Shown here: positions 37,262-47,751 of the stretch, piece by piece | Position numbering within the stretch: position 1 is the first letter of the stretch | How the letters are laid out: every line of letters begins with the position of its first letter | Source of the DNA: Akebia trifoliata | Taxonomy: Eukaryota; Streptophyta; Magnoliopsida; Ranunculales; Lardizabalaceae | NCBI GenBank assembly: GCA_017979445.1 | Contig: CM030711.1 | Location: forward strand, 44,563,560-44,627,559 | Length of the DNA: 64,000 nucleotides | Direction of reading: 5' to 3' | Translations under genes and position numbers: made by a program | Notes under the pieces: generated by a model | Told to the model about the DNA's origin: nothing | The model's database searches: none | What the model saw: the letters and a program-made list of their open reading frames with translations, nothing else

Positions 37262-40200
37262 AGATATTATATATGATTTTTCAAGTGAAGCAGTTTGATT
37301 ACCTTGGAATGCTAACATAAACAAAAGAAATCATGCCGAAATTTCGAGGCTTCACTTAGTACCTCGAGATTTGACATGGGACTTTGTATTAGTGTTTCGG
37401 GGGTGCCATAGATGGTATCAAAGCATAACATTAGATCTGTATGAGATACAGATATGCTATATTTTGAAGAATTGATTGATACCACAGATATCAAAGTAAT
37501 ATTAAGAATCTGATATCCGAACTCATTAGTAGTTCTGTATCGTGATTACGAGCTCTTCTGTGTCTAGAAGCTCATAGAGTGTAGTAAGCATAGGGTCCAT
37601 CCTATTAGTAACAGAAATGATGTCCATTAATACGTTCCAAGTTACAGTAGCAATTCATAGTTACATAAGAGCAATTTTGGCTTTATTCCGATAAGTGCCT
37701 TATTACTAATAAATGGAAGAGAGATGAGTGAATGAAGTAGAAGCCGAGGGACAGCAAAGACGGGACAAGTTCTGGATCAGATCACTAACCTAATAACATA
37801 ATTGATGTCATTCATGGGACAGATAGTTGAGTCTTAGGCCAAGTTCAGAGAAAAGATGATTAAGTCACAGGTTAGGATTGTCGAGGAGGTGGCTGAGTTG
37901 AGGGAACGTTAGACTTCTTCATAAGGGGCAGATACTATTCCACCCCAGGTTCCACCATAGGGACCACGGCCATAGGTTGTGCATTTGAGGGATGAGAGAG
38001 TTCCTCAGCTTCAAGGACAAGTAGATCTGGGGATATGGTTACAAAATTTCCCACGGTTACGTCTGCTAAATTTGGTGGTTCTTCCGATTCGGCTGAGGTC
38101 GAGGAGTGGGTTTTGAAGACCCCAGAGATTCTGAGCGCTATGCAATGAACAAGAGATCAATGAGTGACTGCGGCGACATTTCAGTTTGATGGGGGTGCTA
38201 GTCATTGGTAGCGTTTAGAGATGAATGTTTTGGGAGATGGACCATTCGAGTGAGTTGACTTTGAAAAGATGTTTCTCAACATATTTATATCTGAGACGGC
38301 TTGAGAGATCAAGCACCAAGAGTTTTTGGGGTTGGTGCAAGGCAACTTATTAGTTACCGGTTTTGAGTTAAAGTTCATTAGGTTGTCACGATATGCGCCC
38401 GAGCTTATTCCGATAAATCTGCAGAAGGCATGCATACTCTGTAGAGGACTACGACCCTACCTAAAGGTCAAAATGTCAGTTATTGAGACCACCAATTACA
38501 GAGTTACAATGAGTCGAACTTAGAGAGTTGAGCGAGAGGATATAAAGTTACAAACTTCTAGGATGCAGATCAGTTGATCCTAGACTTTTTTTCCTCCCAG
38601 ATTCGATCCGGCCAAGAGGCCAATGTATTCCAAGCCAAGTGCCTCTGGGTCAACATATCTACAACATCGGATTTTCTTATCACCGAATTATAAAGCAATT
38701 GGGACTTTAGATATGCCAACAGGGCCAGAGGAACCAACAAGACAGGTTTAGAGACTGCAGGCTCCAATCTACCAACTGCCCACTTCACAGAAACCTACGA
38801 AGGCGAAATCGTCAACGTGTTACGCTTGTGGTCAAGTGGGACATTTCAGGAGAGATTGCTCTCTATTACCGTGGAAGACAGGGGTTATTCCTAGACGATA
38901 GGGCATGGCATATCATTTGAACTAGGAGGAGGTACTTGCTTCAAATGAGGTTTTGGAAGGTACGGTTTCAATTTATAATGTTAACATTCGAGTTTTATTC
39001 GATATTGGTTCCTTTAGATCATATATTTCTACTAAGATTGCATAGTTACTAGAACTTCCTGACATGGGCCGAGTAATGAAACTATCCACACGATTGGAAA
39101 ACAGTTAGGTAGCCCAAATATTATGTCAAAATTGTATAATTAAAGTAGAGGACCAGGAATGTATTACTGGTTTCATGATACTAGATTTGTGGTGATTTCG
39201 ACGTTATCTTGGAGATGGATTGGTTAGTACAAAATCATGCCCATCTTGATTGCTTCGCGAGGTCAGTTGTTTTTAGGAGACCGGGGCACCCGAGGGTTAA
39301 AGTTTAGAGATCCAGATACAGATGAGACAATTATTTGTATGAACAATTGAGAAATTTGAGAGTGTCAGGGATAAAGACATCAGTGGATATGATAGAGGTA
39401 GTCAGGGAATTTGGGGATGTTTTTCCAGAAGAATTACTTGGTTTACCATTGTGTCATGAAATAGAATTCTCTATTAAATTGGTGCTAGGCACGAGGCTTA
39501 TTTATATTAAACCATACCGAATGGCCCTGGTAGAAATCCGAGAGTTGAAAACGCAGAGTGATGAGCTTACGAGCTTGGAGATTATCAGACCGAGTTCCTT
39601 ATCCTAGGGAGCACTGATTCTGTTCGTTAAGAAGAAAGATGGGTTACTTCGATTGTGCATTGATTATTGGAAGCTAAATCAAGTGACCATCAAAAATAAA
39701 TACCCATTTCCGCGTATTGATGATTTGTTTGACCAACTGTAGGGTGCCTACTATTTCTTTAAGATCGATTTGCGATTTGGGTTCCATTAGTTGAGAATCC
39801 GAAAGGCGAATATCCCAAAGACTGTATTTCGAATCAGGCTAGGACATTTCGAGTATCTAGTGATGTCTTTCAGTCTGATGAATGCACCGACAACATTTAT
39901 GGATCTTATGCAACGAAAATTTTGGAAGCGCCTCGATAGAATGTCATCTATGAAACAATGACATCTATGGATGATATCCTGGTCTATTCCAAGTCGAGGG
40001 AGGATCACGAGAGACCTTAGTATCACACTACAGATTTTACGAGAACATAGGCTATATGCCAAGTTCAGCAAGTGTGAGTTCTGGTTTCTTAAAGTGAAAT
40101 TCTTAAGGTACGTAGTGTCAAGTGAAGAGATGACAGTAGACCCTTCCAAAGTTGAAGTCGTGCTGTCATGGAAATAATAAAAAACAGTTGTAATGTATTT

Positions 40201-43200
40201 ATAAGTGATGTGGAAGTAATAAAGTATTAGATATAGTGATATTGTATTATATTAGTAATAGAAAATGCCTTGTATTACGGTTAATTGGTTGTAGTATGTA
40301 TATATTGTGATTTATCAGTTGGTATGATGAGATTGTATATGTAGTATTGGGAGACAATTTATTGGATATGATTAAAGAAGATGTGGAGTTGATATATAAT
40401 AGAATAGGAAATATATATCTTTGATTAGAGGCGATTGGTAAAAAGTTAGGATGTAGGAATTACCATCTTGAGTAAGATTTTAAATCATAAGGTTTATGAT
40501 AAGAATCTTGAGGAAATATCATGATAAGTAGAATGTGGAACGAGAAGTAGAGTTGTTAAATTCGATATGAATATCAAGCATTAGGACTATTTGAAGAAAA
40601 GGATACGACATTTAAATTTCAATGACGAAATTTTTATTAAAGGGAGGATAATGTAATATTTCGAGTTTTTTATTCGTATCTTAAGGAAAAACACAGTGGA
40701 ATTTTGAGAAATTCTAAAAGTAGGACTTAGAGTAAAATTTTAGGATTTTTTCTGATAATTTTTAATGAAAGCTGACCTCACCATTGGATTCAAAATGGTT
40801 GAAAAACACACTTTAGCCTGTAAGCATGCTCAAATGCGAGTCCGAATGGAAAAAATTGGAGAATCCTCAATTTTTGAGTCGGACGAGGTTAAAAAAGATG
40901 ATTTTTACTAGAGTAAGGATTTGTAGAATCCAATCATACCATTGGGTCCACAACGAAAAATTATAGAAAGTGGTGTATTTACTTGTCATTTTCGGAGTCC
41001 GGAAAGTCGAATTATCGTAAAAAACGGAAACAACTTCGATTTTCGGGTCGAATCGAGCTGAAAAAGTGAATTTTTGTTAGAGCGAGAATTTGTAGAATCT
41101 GATTGCGCCATTAGATCCATAACAAAAAATTATAGAAAAAAGAGTATTCACTCGTCAGTTTTGGAGTTCGAAAAGTCGAGTTATCGTCAAACGAAACAAC
41201 TTAAAAAATATCGATTTCGTCCCGTCAACTTTTATAAAGAATTTATAAATCAAATTTACTATTCATTTCATTGTCTCTTAAACTAATTCAAAATCAGCGG
41301 AATATGTTTTAAAAGAAAACATTGGTTTTCTACCAACTTAGATTATCAGATTTATCACGATCGGGACTTCGTCGAAGTTCGACGAAGAAGGGAAAAACGT
41401 TCATGACGTCGAACTCTATAAATCCTGTTCATCCTTTTTTTCTTTTCCTTCTTTTTTTCCGTATTTCATCAAACACATTTCACATGAATTTGAAGTAAAT
41501 AATAAAGTTTAAGTTTGGAATTAAATCGAGAGATTTATAAAAATCCTAAATGCATTTTTCGAAATCTACGATTACCAGTAAGAATCATAAGTCCCTACCA
41601 ATCTTTGGGTGTTAGAATTGAAGAACGTGCTTGGAATTGATGTGACCAGTGTGGAAATCGAGGCAGATCTGACGTTAAGACGGTTGATTTTTGAATTAGA
41701 CCCTGTGGTTTCGAAGATCTCGACGACGCCATCATTTTTCCCTTTTACGACGGAGGACGGTTTGGGCTCAAAGTCGATGAAATCGGAGGTTGAAGGTTCG
41801 AAACCCCTGTATGTGTTACAGCTGATTTTCGATAAAATGCGGAGAAAGAAAAGAGTAAAAGAAAAAATGGTGGGTGGGGTTTATATATTTCGACGTCACA
41901 TGTTTTTCTCTTTTTCGCCGAGCGTCAACGAAAGTCCCAATCGTGATGAATTTGATGATCTAAGTTGGTAGAAAAGTAACGTTTTCTTTTAAAACATATT
42001 TGACTGGTTTTTGATGAATTTAGGAGACAATGAATAGTAAATTTGATTTATAAATTCTTTATATAAGTTGGCGGGACAAAATCGATATTTTTTAAGTTGT
42101 TTCATTTGATGATAACTCGACTTTTCGGACTTCAAAACTAATGAGTGAATACTTTTTTTTTTATATAATTTTTTGTTACGAATCTAATGGCGCAATCAAA
42201 TTCTCGCTCTAACAAAAATTCACTTTTTAAGTCCGATTCGACTCGAAAATCGAAGTTGTTTCCATTTTTGACGATAATTTGACTTTTTGGAGTTTGAAAA
42301 TGACGAGTAAATACTCTATTTTCTATAATTTTTCGTTGCAGACCTAATGGTATTATCGGATTCTACCAATCCTTGCTCTAGTAAAAATTCATCTTTTTAG
42401 CTTCGTTCGACTCGAAAATCAAGAATTTTGCAACTTTTTCGTTCAGACTCGCATTTGAGTGTGCTTACAGGCTAAAGTATGTTTTTCGATCATTTTGAAT
42501 TCAATGGTGGGGTCAGATTTCATTAAAAATGACCAGAAAAAATCTTAAAGTTTTATCCTAAGTCCCAATTTTAGAATTTTCTCAAAATCCCACTGTATTT
42601 TTCCTCGAGATACAAATAAAAACTTGGGGTATTACATATTCATGCAACCAAAATTGGTCCATTTCCCTAGTTGTGGTCAAAAAATAAGTAGAAGTGTTTT
42701 GATCATCAGATATGCAGGCTTTCTCTGTTACACTTGAAATATTTACAGACACCTCTTTCAAACTCTGATTGTAAGCTCTTGAAAGAATACCTCTATTTAT
42801 AGAAGAATATTGCCAGCAGGGCATCATGATGTCTAGTATTGCTCCATGGGTGCTAATTAATTTAGCCATTGGCTGGGTTTCTTAGCTTCCTGGGTAGTTT
42901 GGCACGATAGGATCTAATTGGAAAATGGCTTATTATGTTCGCTGACTTCCATTCTCACAATTTCATCATCATGTTTACTTTTTCCTTCTTCCTGTTGAAG
43001 AATCTCAAAATGTTGAATTCATCTTTGCTTATGATGCTGCCAGGCTTGGGATCTATATACAATGCATGGAGATTCTTGGACATGGCTTTGTTAGTGGGAT
43101 TGCAAAGAACCATGACTGGCCGTCCGTAGAATGGTGGCATGTCTCTGCAAGCATCCACTCTCCCTAGATTCATTGGGCTCCATCTTGTGGCTCCTCTCCC

Positions 43201-46200
43201 TTGTCTAGAGGTTTGGAGAAAAACTGGACTGGTAGGTCCCGTGGTTTAGGAATTGAAGACCACAGACGGTCTTAGCACCATAACTTGTTTGCTTTCTTGA
43301 GTCGTGCTCAAGCCCAGCGATGCCTGAATCTGGACTTGCATGGAAAGTATGGGGTCTGAATCTTAGTGTTGACTAGGGTTATCCAACTTTGGTGGTGGTA
43401 AAAATTGTTGGGGCTGAAGGTGATGATGACATGAGAAAATTGACAAATGCAAATGATGAAGACATAAGAGTATGGGATGTTGAGATGGTGGTTTCAGACG
43501 AAGATCTCCTAAAAGGGTGGATTTCGATATGAAACTGAGCTTCAGCCGGTAAAGGTGGGAACATACAGGCTTCTTTGTGTTCCCACAGGTGACACTGGAT
43601 TTGTGCCTGAGGAGATCTATAGATGCGTTTCAGTTGTATGATCTGGTATAATCTCTGTCACACTGCAAATATTCGCTAGCTCCTTCAAACTTTGCATATT
43701 ATTGTAAGGGAAACCCTATGGGTAGAGCCGAGAGATCTTCTGAAACTCAAGTGAATTGCTAAACAATAAGAACGCAAAAAAGAGGAGCGAGCTCCTTAAC
43801 TTTAGGTGGACCCTTATTTATAGAAGAATGCTGGCAGCTAGACGTTTACTGATATGGTATATGATGACAAACGAGGCATTGGTAAGTGGTAGTGTGGCAT
43901 GAGATCTAGTGTTGCTCAATAGTTGCAAATAAGCTTGGCCATGTGGCATGCTGACACTGGCTGAGATTGGTAGCTTCGGCTCAGAGAAGGGGATATGGTT
44001 TCCAACTTGGCGGTATGGCCATAGTGGTTTATGGATTTCAAGTGATCATTGACTCAATTTTTGTTCGGAGATGATATAGCATGGCTATAGTTTGATCCTC
44101 ACAAGAAAGCTTGTTGAGAGTTCGCTTTTATTTCTAGCTGAGGTTTTACTCCGAAGGGTAGACACCACTCAAAGTGTGTGTAATCGTGGTTGAAAGCTTC
44201 GTACCATCTTGGAATGTCACAGTTTCGGCCAAAACTTGAATAAAATATTACATGTTTGGGGTTGTTTTCATTGAGTCAGTTTCAGTTTTTGACAATGTCT
44301 CGAGATGAGATTTTAAACCTTAACTATAATTGTACTTGGCTGGATGCTCGGTATAGATTTCTCACTTGTCTCCCAGTGCAAGGCCACTTGTGTGGTTTTA
44401 CCATTCATAAGCATGAGTTCTTCTCTGAGATATGTATTGTTGACATGTGGTCAGTCCAAATTATCTGCCCGACTTGGGCACCACTATGGTAAATTAGGAA
44501 TTCCATGAAAATGGTTGCCCCAACTTAATATTAACATCAAAGACTGGTTTCTGTGAACTGCAACTGAAATGGGCAAATCAACTTACTCAGCTAGCAGTGC
44601 AATCTGGCATATAACTCAGTTACCTTCCCTTGCTATGCAAACAACCTTAAGCACATTCAATGGGATCGAATGTGTCTGCGGGCAGCTTGTAGATAATTGA
44701 AGGAATGAATGTCCATTTACGTGGTGGTGTGACAACATTAAGGGGTCTGCTTCACTGAATAATTGTTATCTGTCAAGATCACAACCCCGTTTGTCGTTTG
44801 TTGGAACAGAATTGTAGGGTGTTTGATGGAAAGGAGCATTCATTGCAAGAAATGATAATCCTATCTCATGGTCACTAGTCTCTTGGGCCAAGCAGTTCAT
44901 TGAATTTTGACGAAGATTTTTTCAAGCCCTTTTATTTAGATGATGAGGTTTTTTGTGCTGACTGATTTTTGTTCTTTTTTCCCCCCTATTCTGTGGTCAT
45001 CTTGGCCACTTTCTCTTTCTATTAATAAAATTCTTTGCTTTGCCACAAAAAAAAAAAAAAAAAAACATAACCAATGAATTTCCAATCCACGTGGTAATGG
45101 GCATACTGATCAAACAAAGAAAAAAGAAAAATGGTAATGGGCCTTTTGCTCATCAATTTACAAACCATCCCACACATTCATTAGGGAAAATAATGCCATC
45201 TTAGATTTATCTATTACTTGCTAATACCCTAGGGGTAAAGAAATAACCATCCTTGGCACCACCCTCAACCCTAAAGATAATGTTTTGGATATAAATGCAT
45301 AAGCATTGTTGCACTCATCTTGGTGGTGGGGTTATAATGATTTTTGAATACCTTATTTGGGTTGCGTAGTATGATGCACTTATTGAATGTATCCAATGGT
45401 TATGATATTCTTAAAGGGAAAAAAATTTCCATACACTAAGTCTTGTGTTTTGATGTAGGTTAATGCAGTAGGTGATCTGTGTGCTATTTGCCAGGAGAAA
45501 ATGCATGCTCCAATCTTACTTTGCTGTAAACATATATTCTGTGAAGACTGTGTATCAGAGTGGTCAGTTAACACCTTTTGTTTCTATATTTGTGATTTTC
45601 CATATTTTTTCTTTTGGTATTCCTGTTTAGTAATTCAAACTTTTAAGATAGGCTTTGGATAATCATGGTTTAAACGTTGCTTCAATTGAATGTTTCGGTT
45701 AATGGAAAAATTGATACGGTATCGGCCGATACATTCAGATACAAACCTGATACATAGGTCAATGTTTCGTATCGGTCTAGGCTGATACTGAAACGTATCG
45801 AACGATATATTCTGATATTTTAAACCATGGGGATAATAATGATGATTCAGATTAGTAAATGATCATGTTTTTAATGCATTTTGTATGATGTATCTTGTTT
45901 CTTCCATGTTTTTCCATAATAAGACGTGTAGCAGCGTATGAGAACTGGTTTTGTGGTCATAAAACAAGTAGAGTGGTCATTAAACAAGCTGAGTTGACAA
46001 CAATTTGATCAATACTTAGGTTGGGTTAGAGAAAAGAGAAAACAAGGTTTTCTTGACAAAATATACATGAGTTTCTTCAAAACTTGGAGGTTAGAGTCAG
46101 ATCTATGTTACTTGGTTCGTTGGTTCACTCTATTTGATTTTCAGTTTGTTGTTTGCGGTTTGCCTCTACAGCGAACCCAATTCATGGGGCTATGAAGAAA

Positions 46201-47751
46201 TAGTTTTCTTCTTTCTTCCCTTTTTTTAGCTAGTTTGGTCCATTTTTAGTGTGACTTTGGTTTTGCTTATATACATGTTTTGGGGGATAAGCAAGTGGGT
46301 AGTGGTTTGATAATAAAATAGAGAAAAGAGAGTTATGTTTGACAGCTAGCATCGTTGTCCCATACCGAAAAAAGAAGTGGCAGGTGAACGTAGAGCTCAA
46401 TTAGAGGATCAAGTGCTCTGATAACATATGATGTAAACATAATATCATTGGATTGGATGTATCAAAAAGAGATCTAAGCTCCTTTACTTATAGAAGCAAC
46501 TATAAGTTAAAAAGTAACTTATAGACGATGCGGGATTAAAAGCACTACATACTTAAACTATCATACTTAATACAAGCTAACGACAAAACATAACTCTTTA
46601 ACAATTATCTCCAATGGTTCATTTCCTTCCTAGTGGTCCAACATATCCTTAGTGTAGAAACCTTCAATGTTTTCTCTTTCCTTCAAAAAGCCTTGACAAT
46701 CTTACAAAGAGAATCGTATTTTGCCATTGGAGTGGTTTTCATTCACTATTCACAATGGCTTTTTTTTTTTTTTTGATAAATATAAATTTTATAAATTAAA
46801 AGAAAGAAGGGAGGCTGAGATAGCCCCCAAACTACAAAAGAAGCTAACCAACAAGAAAGGAAAAGACATAAAAAGTACAAAAAGAACAAGCCCTACAAGG
46901 GACTACAAATCACAAATGCTATCCCAATTAAAAACAAAGTCTTGGAAACAAGTTCCCTCAAAGTTTTTGCTCAACTTAGACCAAAGAAAAAGCAAACCCA
47001 AGATCTCTAAGGTCACCGTGTGAGACGAGCTCTCCTTGCTATGGAACACCCTGTTATTGCGTTCTCTCCAAAGACCCCAAGCAATTGCGAACGGTAGGAT
47101 AGTCCAAAGATATCTCTTTCTAGCATCAAAGATATTTAAATGCCAACCCTCCAAAAGCGCCCAAAAAGATGAAGGAAGTACCCAATCCACCTGAAAACGG
47201 GATAAGAAAAACATCCAAATACCTCGAGCGAGGCCTAAAACATTGAATTTGGGGCTTCCTTCTTGTTAGAGGGTCTTGTCATCAATTAGTCAACCAGGAT
47301 ATTATTTGGAAGTGTGTTACAAGCAGAAATCTGAACAGATATTTGAGTGGATCCCACTCAATCGGATGCATATTAATATCAGTCTCAAGAAAGGGCCCCT
47401 GGATCGTAATTCAGTGCATTTTCTCAGGATTAGTGCTTTTACCACATGGTTGATGCTTTTGTTCTGTAGAAATCTCCAAAAGCCTTGAAATTGGAGGATG
47501 GTTTTGTTCTGCTTCCTAAGTCGCGATATTTTTAATTCATCGTTGATCTTCTTTATTATTTCCTTCTTATAGACTAATATCTTAGTTTGTAATATGATTA
47601 AGAGTGAACTTTTTTATTTTGGAGATTTTTATGATTTCATTTCAGGTTTGAAAGGGAAAGGACTTGCCCGTTGTGCAGGGCCTTGGTTAGACCGGCAGAT
47701 CTCAGATCCTTTGGCGATGGGTCAACCAGTCTGTTCGTCCAGTTATTCTAA
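26026..47751 (+). CDS. RNFT1-like membrane RING-type E3 ubiquitin ligase, eight exons
   Basis: Predicted join(26026..26665, 27276..27352, 27692..27860, 33815..33903, 35358..35522, 35691..35768, 45459..45562, 47646..47751), 475 aa; all junctions are GT-AG and phases agree. Residues 1 to about 190 are a Ser/Gly-rich, low-complexity cytosolic tail. About six hydrophobic segments follow (near 196-210, 214-226, 244-262, 281-295, 325-340 and 358-375). A C-terminal C3HC4 RING finger (Cys414, Cys417, Cys429, His431, Cys434, Cys437, Cys448, Cys451) ends in [12 protein letters not shown]. The order (tail, membrane region, RING) is that of RNFT1/TMEM118-type ligases, which act at the ER membrane in animals; the plant role is inferred to be membrane-protein ubiquitination. 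ATG 26026 is the first in frame. Introns 3 (5954 bp) and 6 (9690 bp) are enlarged by transposons. AATAAATAAAAT near 47861 may be the poly(A) signal. Confidence 0.9.
27503..27630 (+). mobile_element. tRNA-derived SINE in RNFT1-like intron 2
   Basis: TAGCTAAGTGGTAGAG (A-box-like, about 27514) and GGTTCAAACCC (B box, 27558-27568) are spaced as in a tRNA-type Pol III promoter. The element ends in an A-rich tail (CAAAAAAGAAAAAG). GAAGTT on both sides may be remains of a target duplication. Confidence 0.6.
28068..32365 (-). mobile_element. 5'-truncated LINE in RNFT1-like intron 3, split by a solo LTR
   Basis: Flanked by the 14-bp duplication AAAGTGATTGATTT (28054-28067 and 32366-32379). The + strand T tract at 28065-28082 is the element's poly(A) end. 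Reading the minus strand from 32365 gives, in order, an RT box ([12 protein letters not shown]), [57 protein letters not shown] and finally [16 protein letters not shown], as in L1-like ORF2 from the RT catalytic box to the end. About 1.77 kb of LINE remains after removing the LTR. Stops and frameshifts are present. Confidence 0.9.
28205..30729 (-). mobile_element. Solo LTR (Ty3/gypsy type) nested in the LINE
   Basis: A 2525-bp segment starting TGTCACGCCCCGAAATCC and ending GGTCATTACA (TG...CA), flanked by a perfect 5-bp duplication GTTAC (28200-28204 and 30730-30734). No gag or pol coding is inside. Its reverse complement shares blocks with the LTR at 35964-37408, for example CCAGTCTGAGCCGGATAAAT against the other's CTAGTCTGAGCTGGATAAAT, and CTGTTACTCACCCT. 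It therefore lies in minus orientation and belongs to a related family. It must be younger than the LINE it splits. Confidence 0.85.
32691..33169 (-). mobile_element. Short 5'-truncated LINE in RNFT1-like intron 3
   Basis: Flanked by CATCCGGTGATAT (32678-32690) and CATCCGGTAATAT (33170-33182), a 13-bp duplication with one difference. The + strand starts with a T-rich end (3' end of the element). Minus-strand reading gives the zinc-finger-like block [18 protein letters not shown] near the right end, then the LINE C-terminal region. About 480 bp long. Confidence 0.85.
34374..34574. mobile_element. Hairpin MITE family H1, complete copy in RNFT1-like intron 4
   Basis: GTTCGGCACCCTACAC at 34374 and GTAGGGTGTCGAAC ending 34574 form the termini. 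The whole 201 bp folds on itself. An internal duplication of GAGATCATCCTCACCAAAAA is visible at about 34465 and 34487. A (TA)n run follows at 34583-34621, then a fragment of another copy (about 34635-34705). Confidence 0.85.
35964..37408 (+). repeat. 5' LTR (1445 bp) with inverted termini
   Basis: Starts TGTGACGCCCCCGAAACACT and ends AGTGTTTCGGGGGTGCCA. The first and last about 160-180 bp are imperfect inverted repeats of each other (CATGATTTCCTCTGTTTATG against CATAAACAAAAGAAATCATG). It sits immediately 5' of the primer-binding site. Confidence 0.75.
38818..38859 (+). pseudogene. Gag CCHC zinc knuckle remnant
   Basis: Reads [14 protein letters not shown], a C-x2-C-x4-H-x4-C retroviral-type nucleic-acid-binding knuckle. 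Upstream gag sequence (about 37.7-38.8 kb) is broken by stops. Downstream, FDIGS at about 38998 is the changed aspartic protease active site (normally DTG/DSG). Confidence 0.75.
39335..40177 (+). pseudogene. Gypsy reverse transcriptase remnant
   Basis: Blocks in order: [17 protein letters not shown] (protease-RT linker), [64 protein letters not shown] (catalytic box) and [18 protein letters not shown]. Stops at about 39605, 39740 and 39788 and frameshifts near 39950 disable it. Similarity ends at about 40177, before RNase H. Confidence 0.9.
40652..42636 (+). repeat. 3' LTR (1985 bp), giant palindrome
   Basis: Arms at about 40652-41425 and 41868-42636 are imperfect reverse complements around a centre of about 440 bp. 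Corresponding blocks include GCCTGTAAGCATGCTCAAAT against ATTTGAGTGTGCTTACAGGC, and TACCAACTTAGAT against ATCTAAGTTGGTA. Both arms carry a TATA-like box next to GACGTCGA (CTATAAAT near 41417 on +, TATATAAA near 41885 on -), pointing towards the centre. Ends TGTAAT...ATTACA. Confidence 0.8.
42690..43990. repeat. Diverged direct repeat, LTR-like
   Basis: The block at 42690-42890 and the longer block at 43636-43985 share TCTCTGTNACACT, CTCCTTTCAAACTCTG-like, TATTTATAGAAGAATNNTG and CTAGTNTTGCTC in the same order. CTATTTATAG resembles an LTR TATA region. Possibly degraded copia-type LTRs; the sequence between them is not recognised. Confidence 0.4.
44750..45065 (+). mobile_element. LINE 3' end with poly(A) in RNFT1-like intron 6
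   Basis: Reads [16 protein letters not shown] and further LINE C-terminal sequence, then a 3' UTR ending TATTAATAAAATTCTTTGC and an A run (45047-45065). It is strongly 5'-truncated. No target duplication was found with confidence. Confidence 0.7.
45664..45829. mobile_element. Small hAT-like MITE in RNFT1-like intron 7
   Basis: The termini CATGGTTTAAA and TTTAAACCATG are perfect inverted repeats, and the interior is full of GATACGGTATCGG-type motifs. The flanks GGATAAT (45657-45663) and GGATAAT (45831-45837) suggest a 7-8-bp duplication. Confidence 0.7.
46758..47230 (-). mobile_element. LINE 3' fragment, antisense in RNFT1-like intron 7
   Basis: A + strand T run (about 46758-46774) marks the poly(A) end. 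The minus strand reads [17 protein letters not shown] and other conserved C-terminal ORF2 blocks for about 100 codons. It is similar to the LINEs in intron 3 and in SUFB. Confidence 0.8.

Larger units (their letters stand above)
35964..42636 (+). mobile_element. Decayed Ty3/gypsy element with unlike LTRs in RNFT1-like intron 6
   Basis: TATTC at 35959-35963 and TATTC at 42637-42641 flank a 6673-bp unit that starts TGTGACG and ends GTATTACA. Order: 5' LTR (35964-37408), primer-binding site TGGTATCAAAGC (37413, matching initiator tRNA-Met with small changes), gag with a CCHC knuckle, protease, RT, then an abrupt loss of RNase H and integrase at about 40180. About 440 bp of unassigned AT-rich DNA follows, then a gypsy-like pre-LTR end (GACGAAATTTTTATTAAAGG, 40624) and the 3' LTR (40652-42636). 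The two LTRs differ in length and sequence. All ORFs are interrupted, so it is inactive. Confidence 0.8.

Noticed and set aside
41609..41971. 120-codon ORF in the centre of the palindromic LTR
   Set aside because: It crosses the LTR centre and right arm, has no family resemblance, and lies in a noncoding LTR context.
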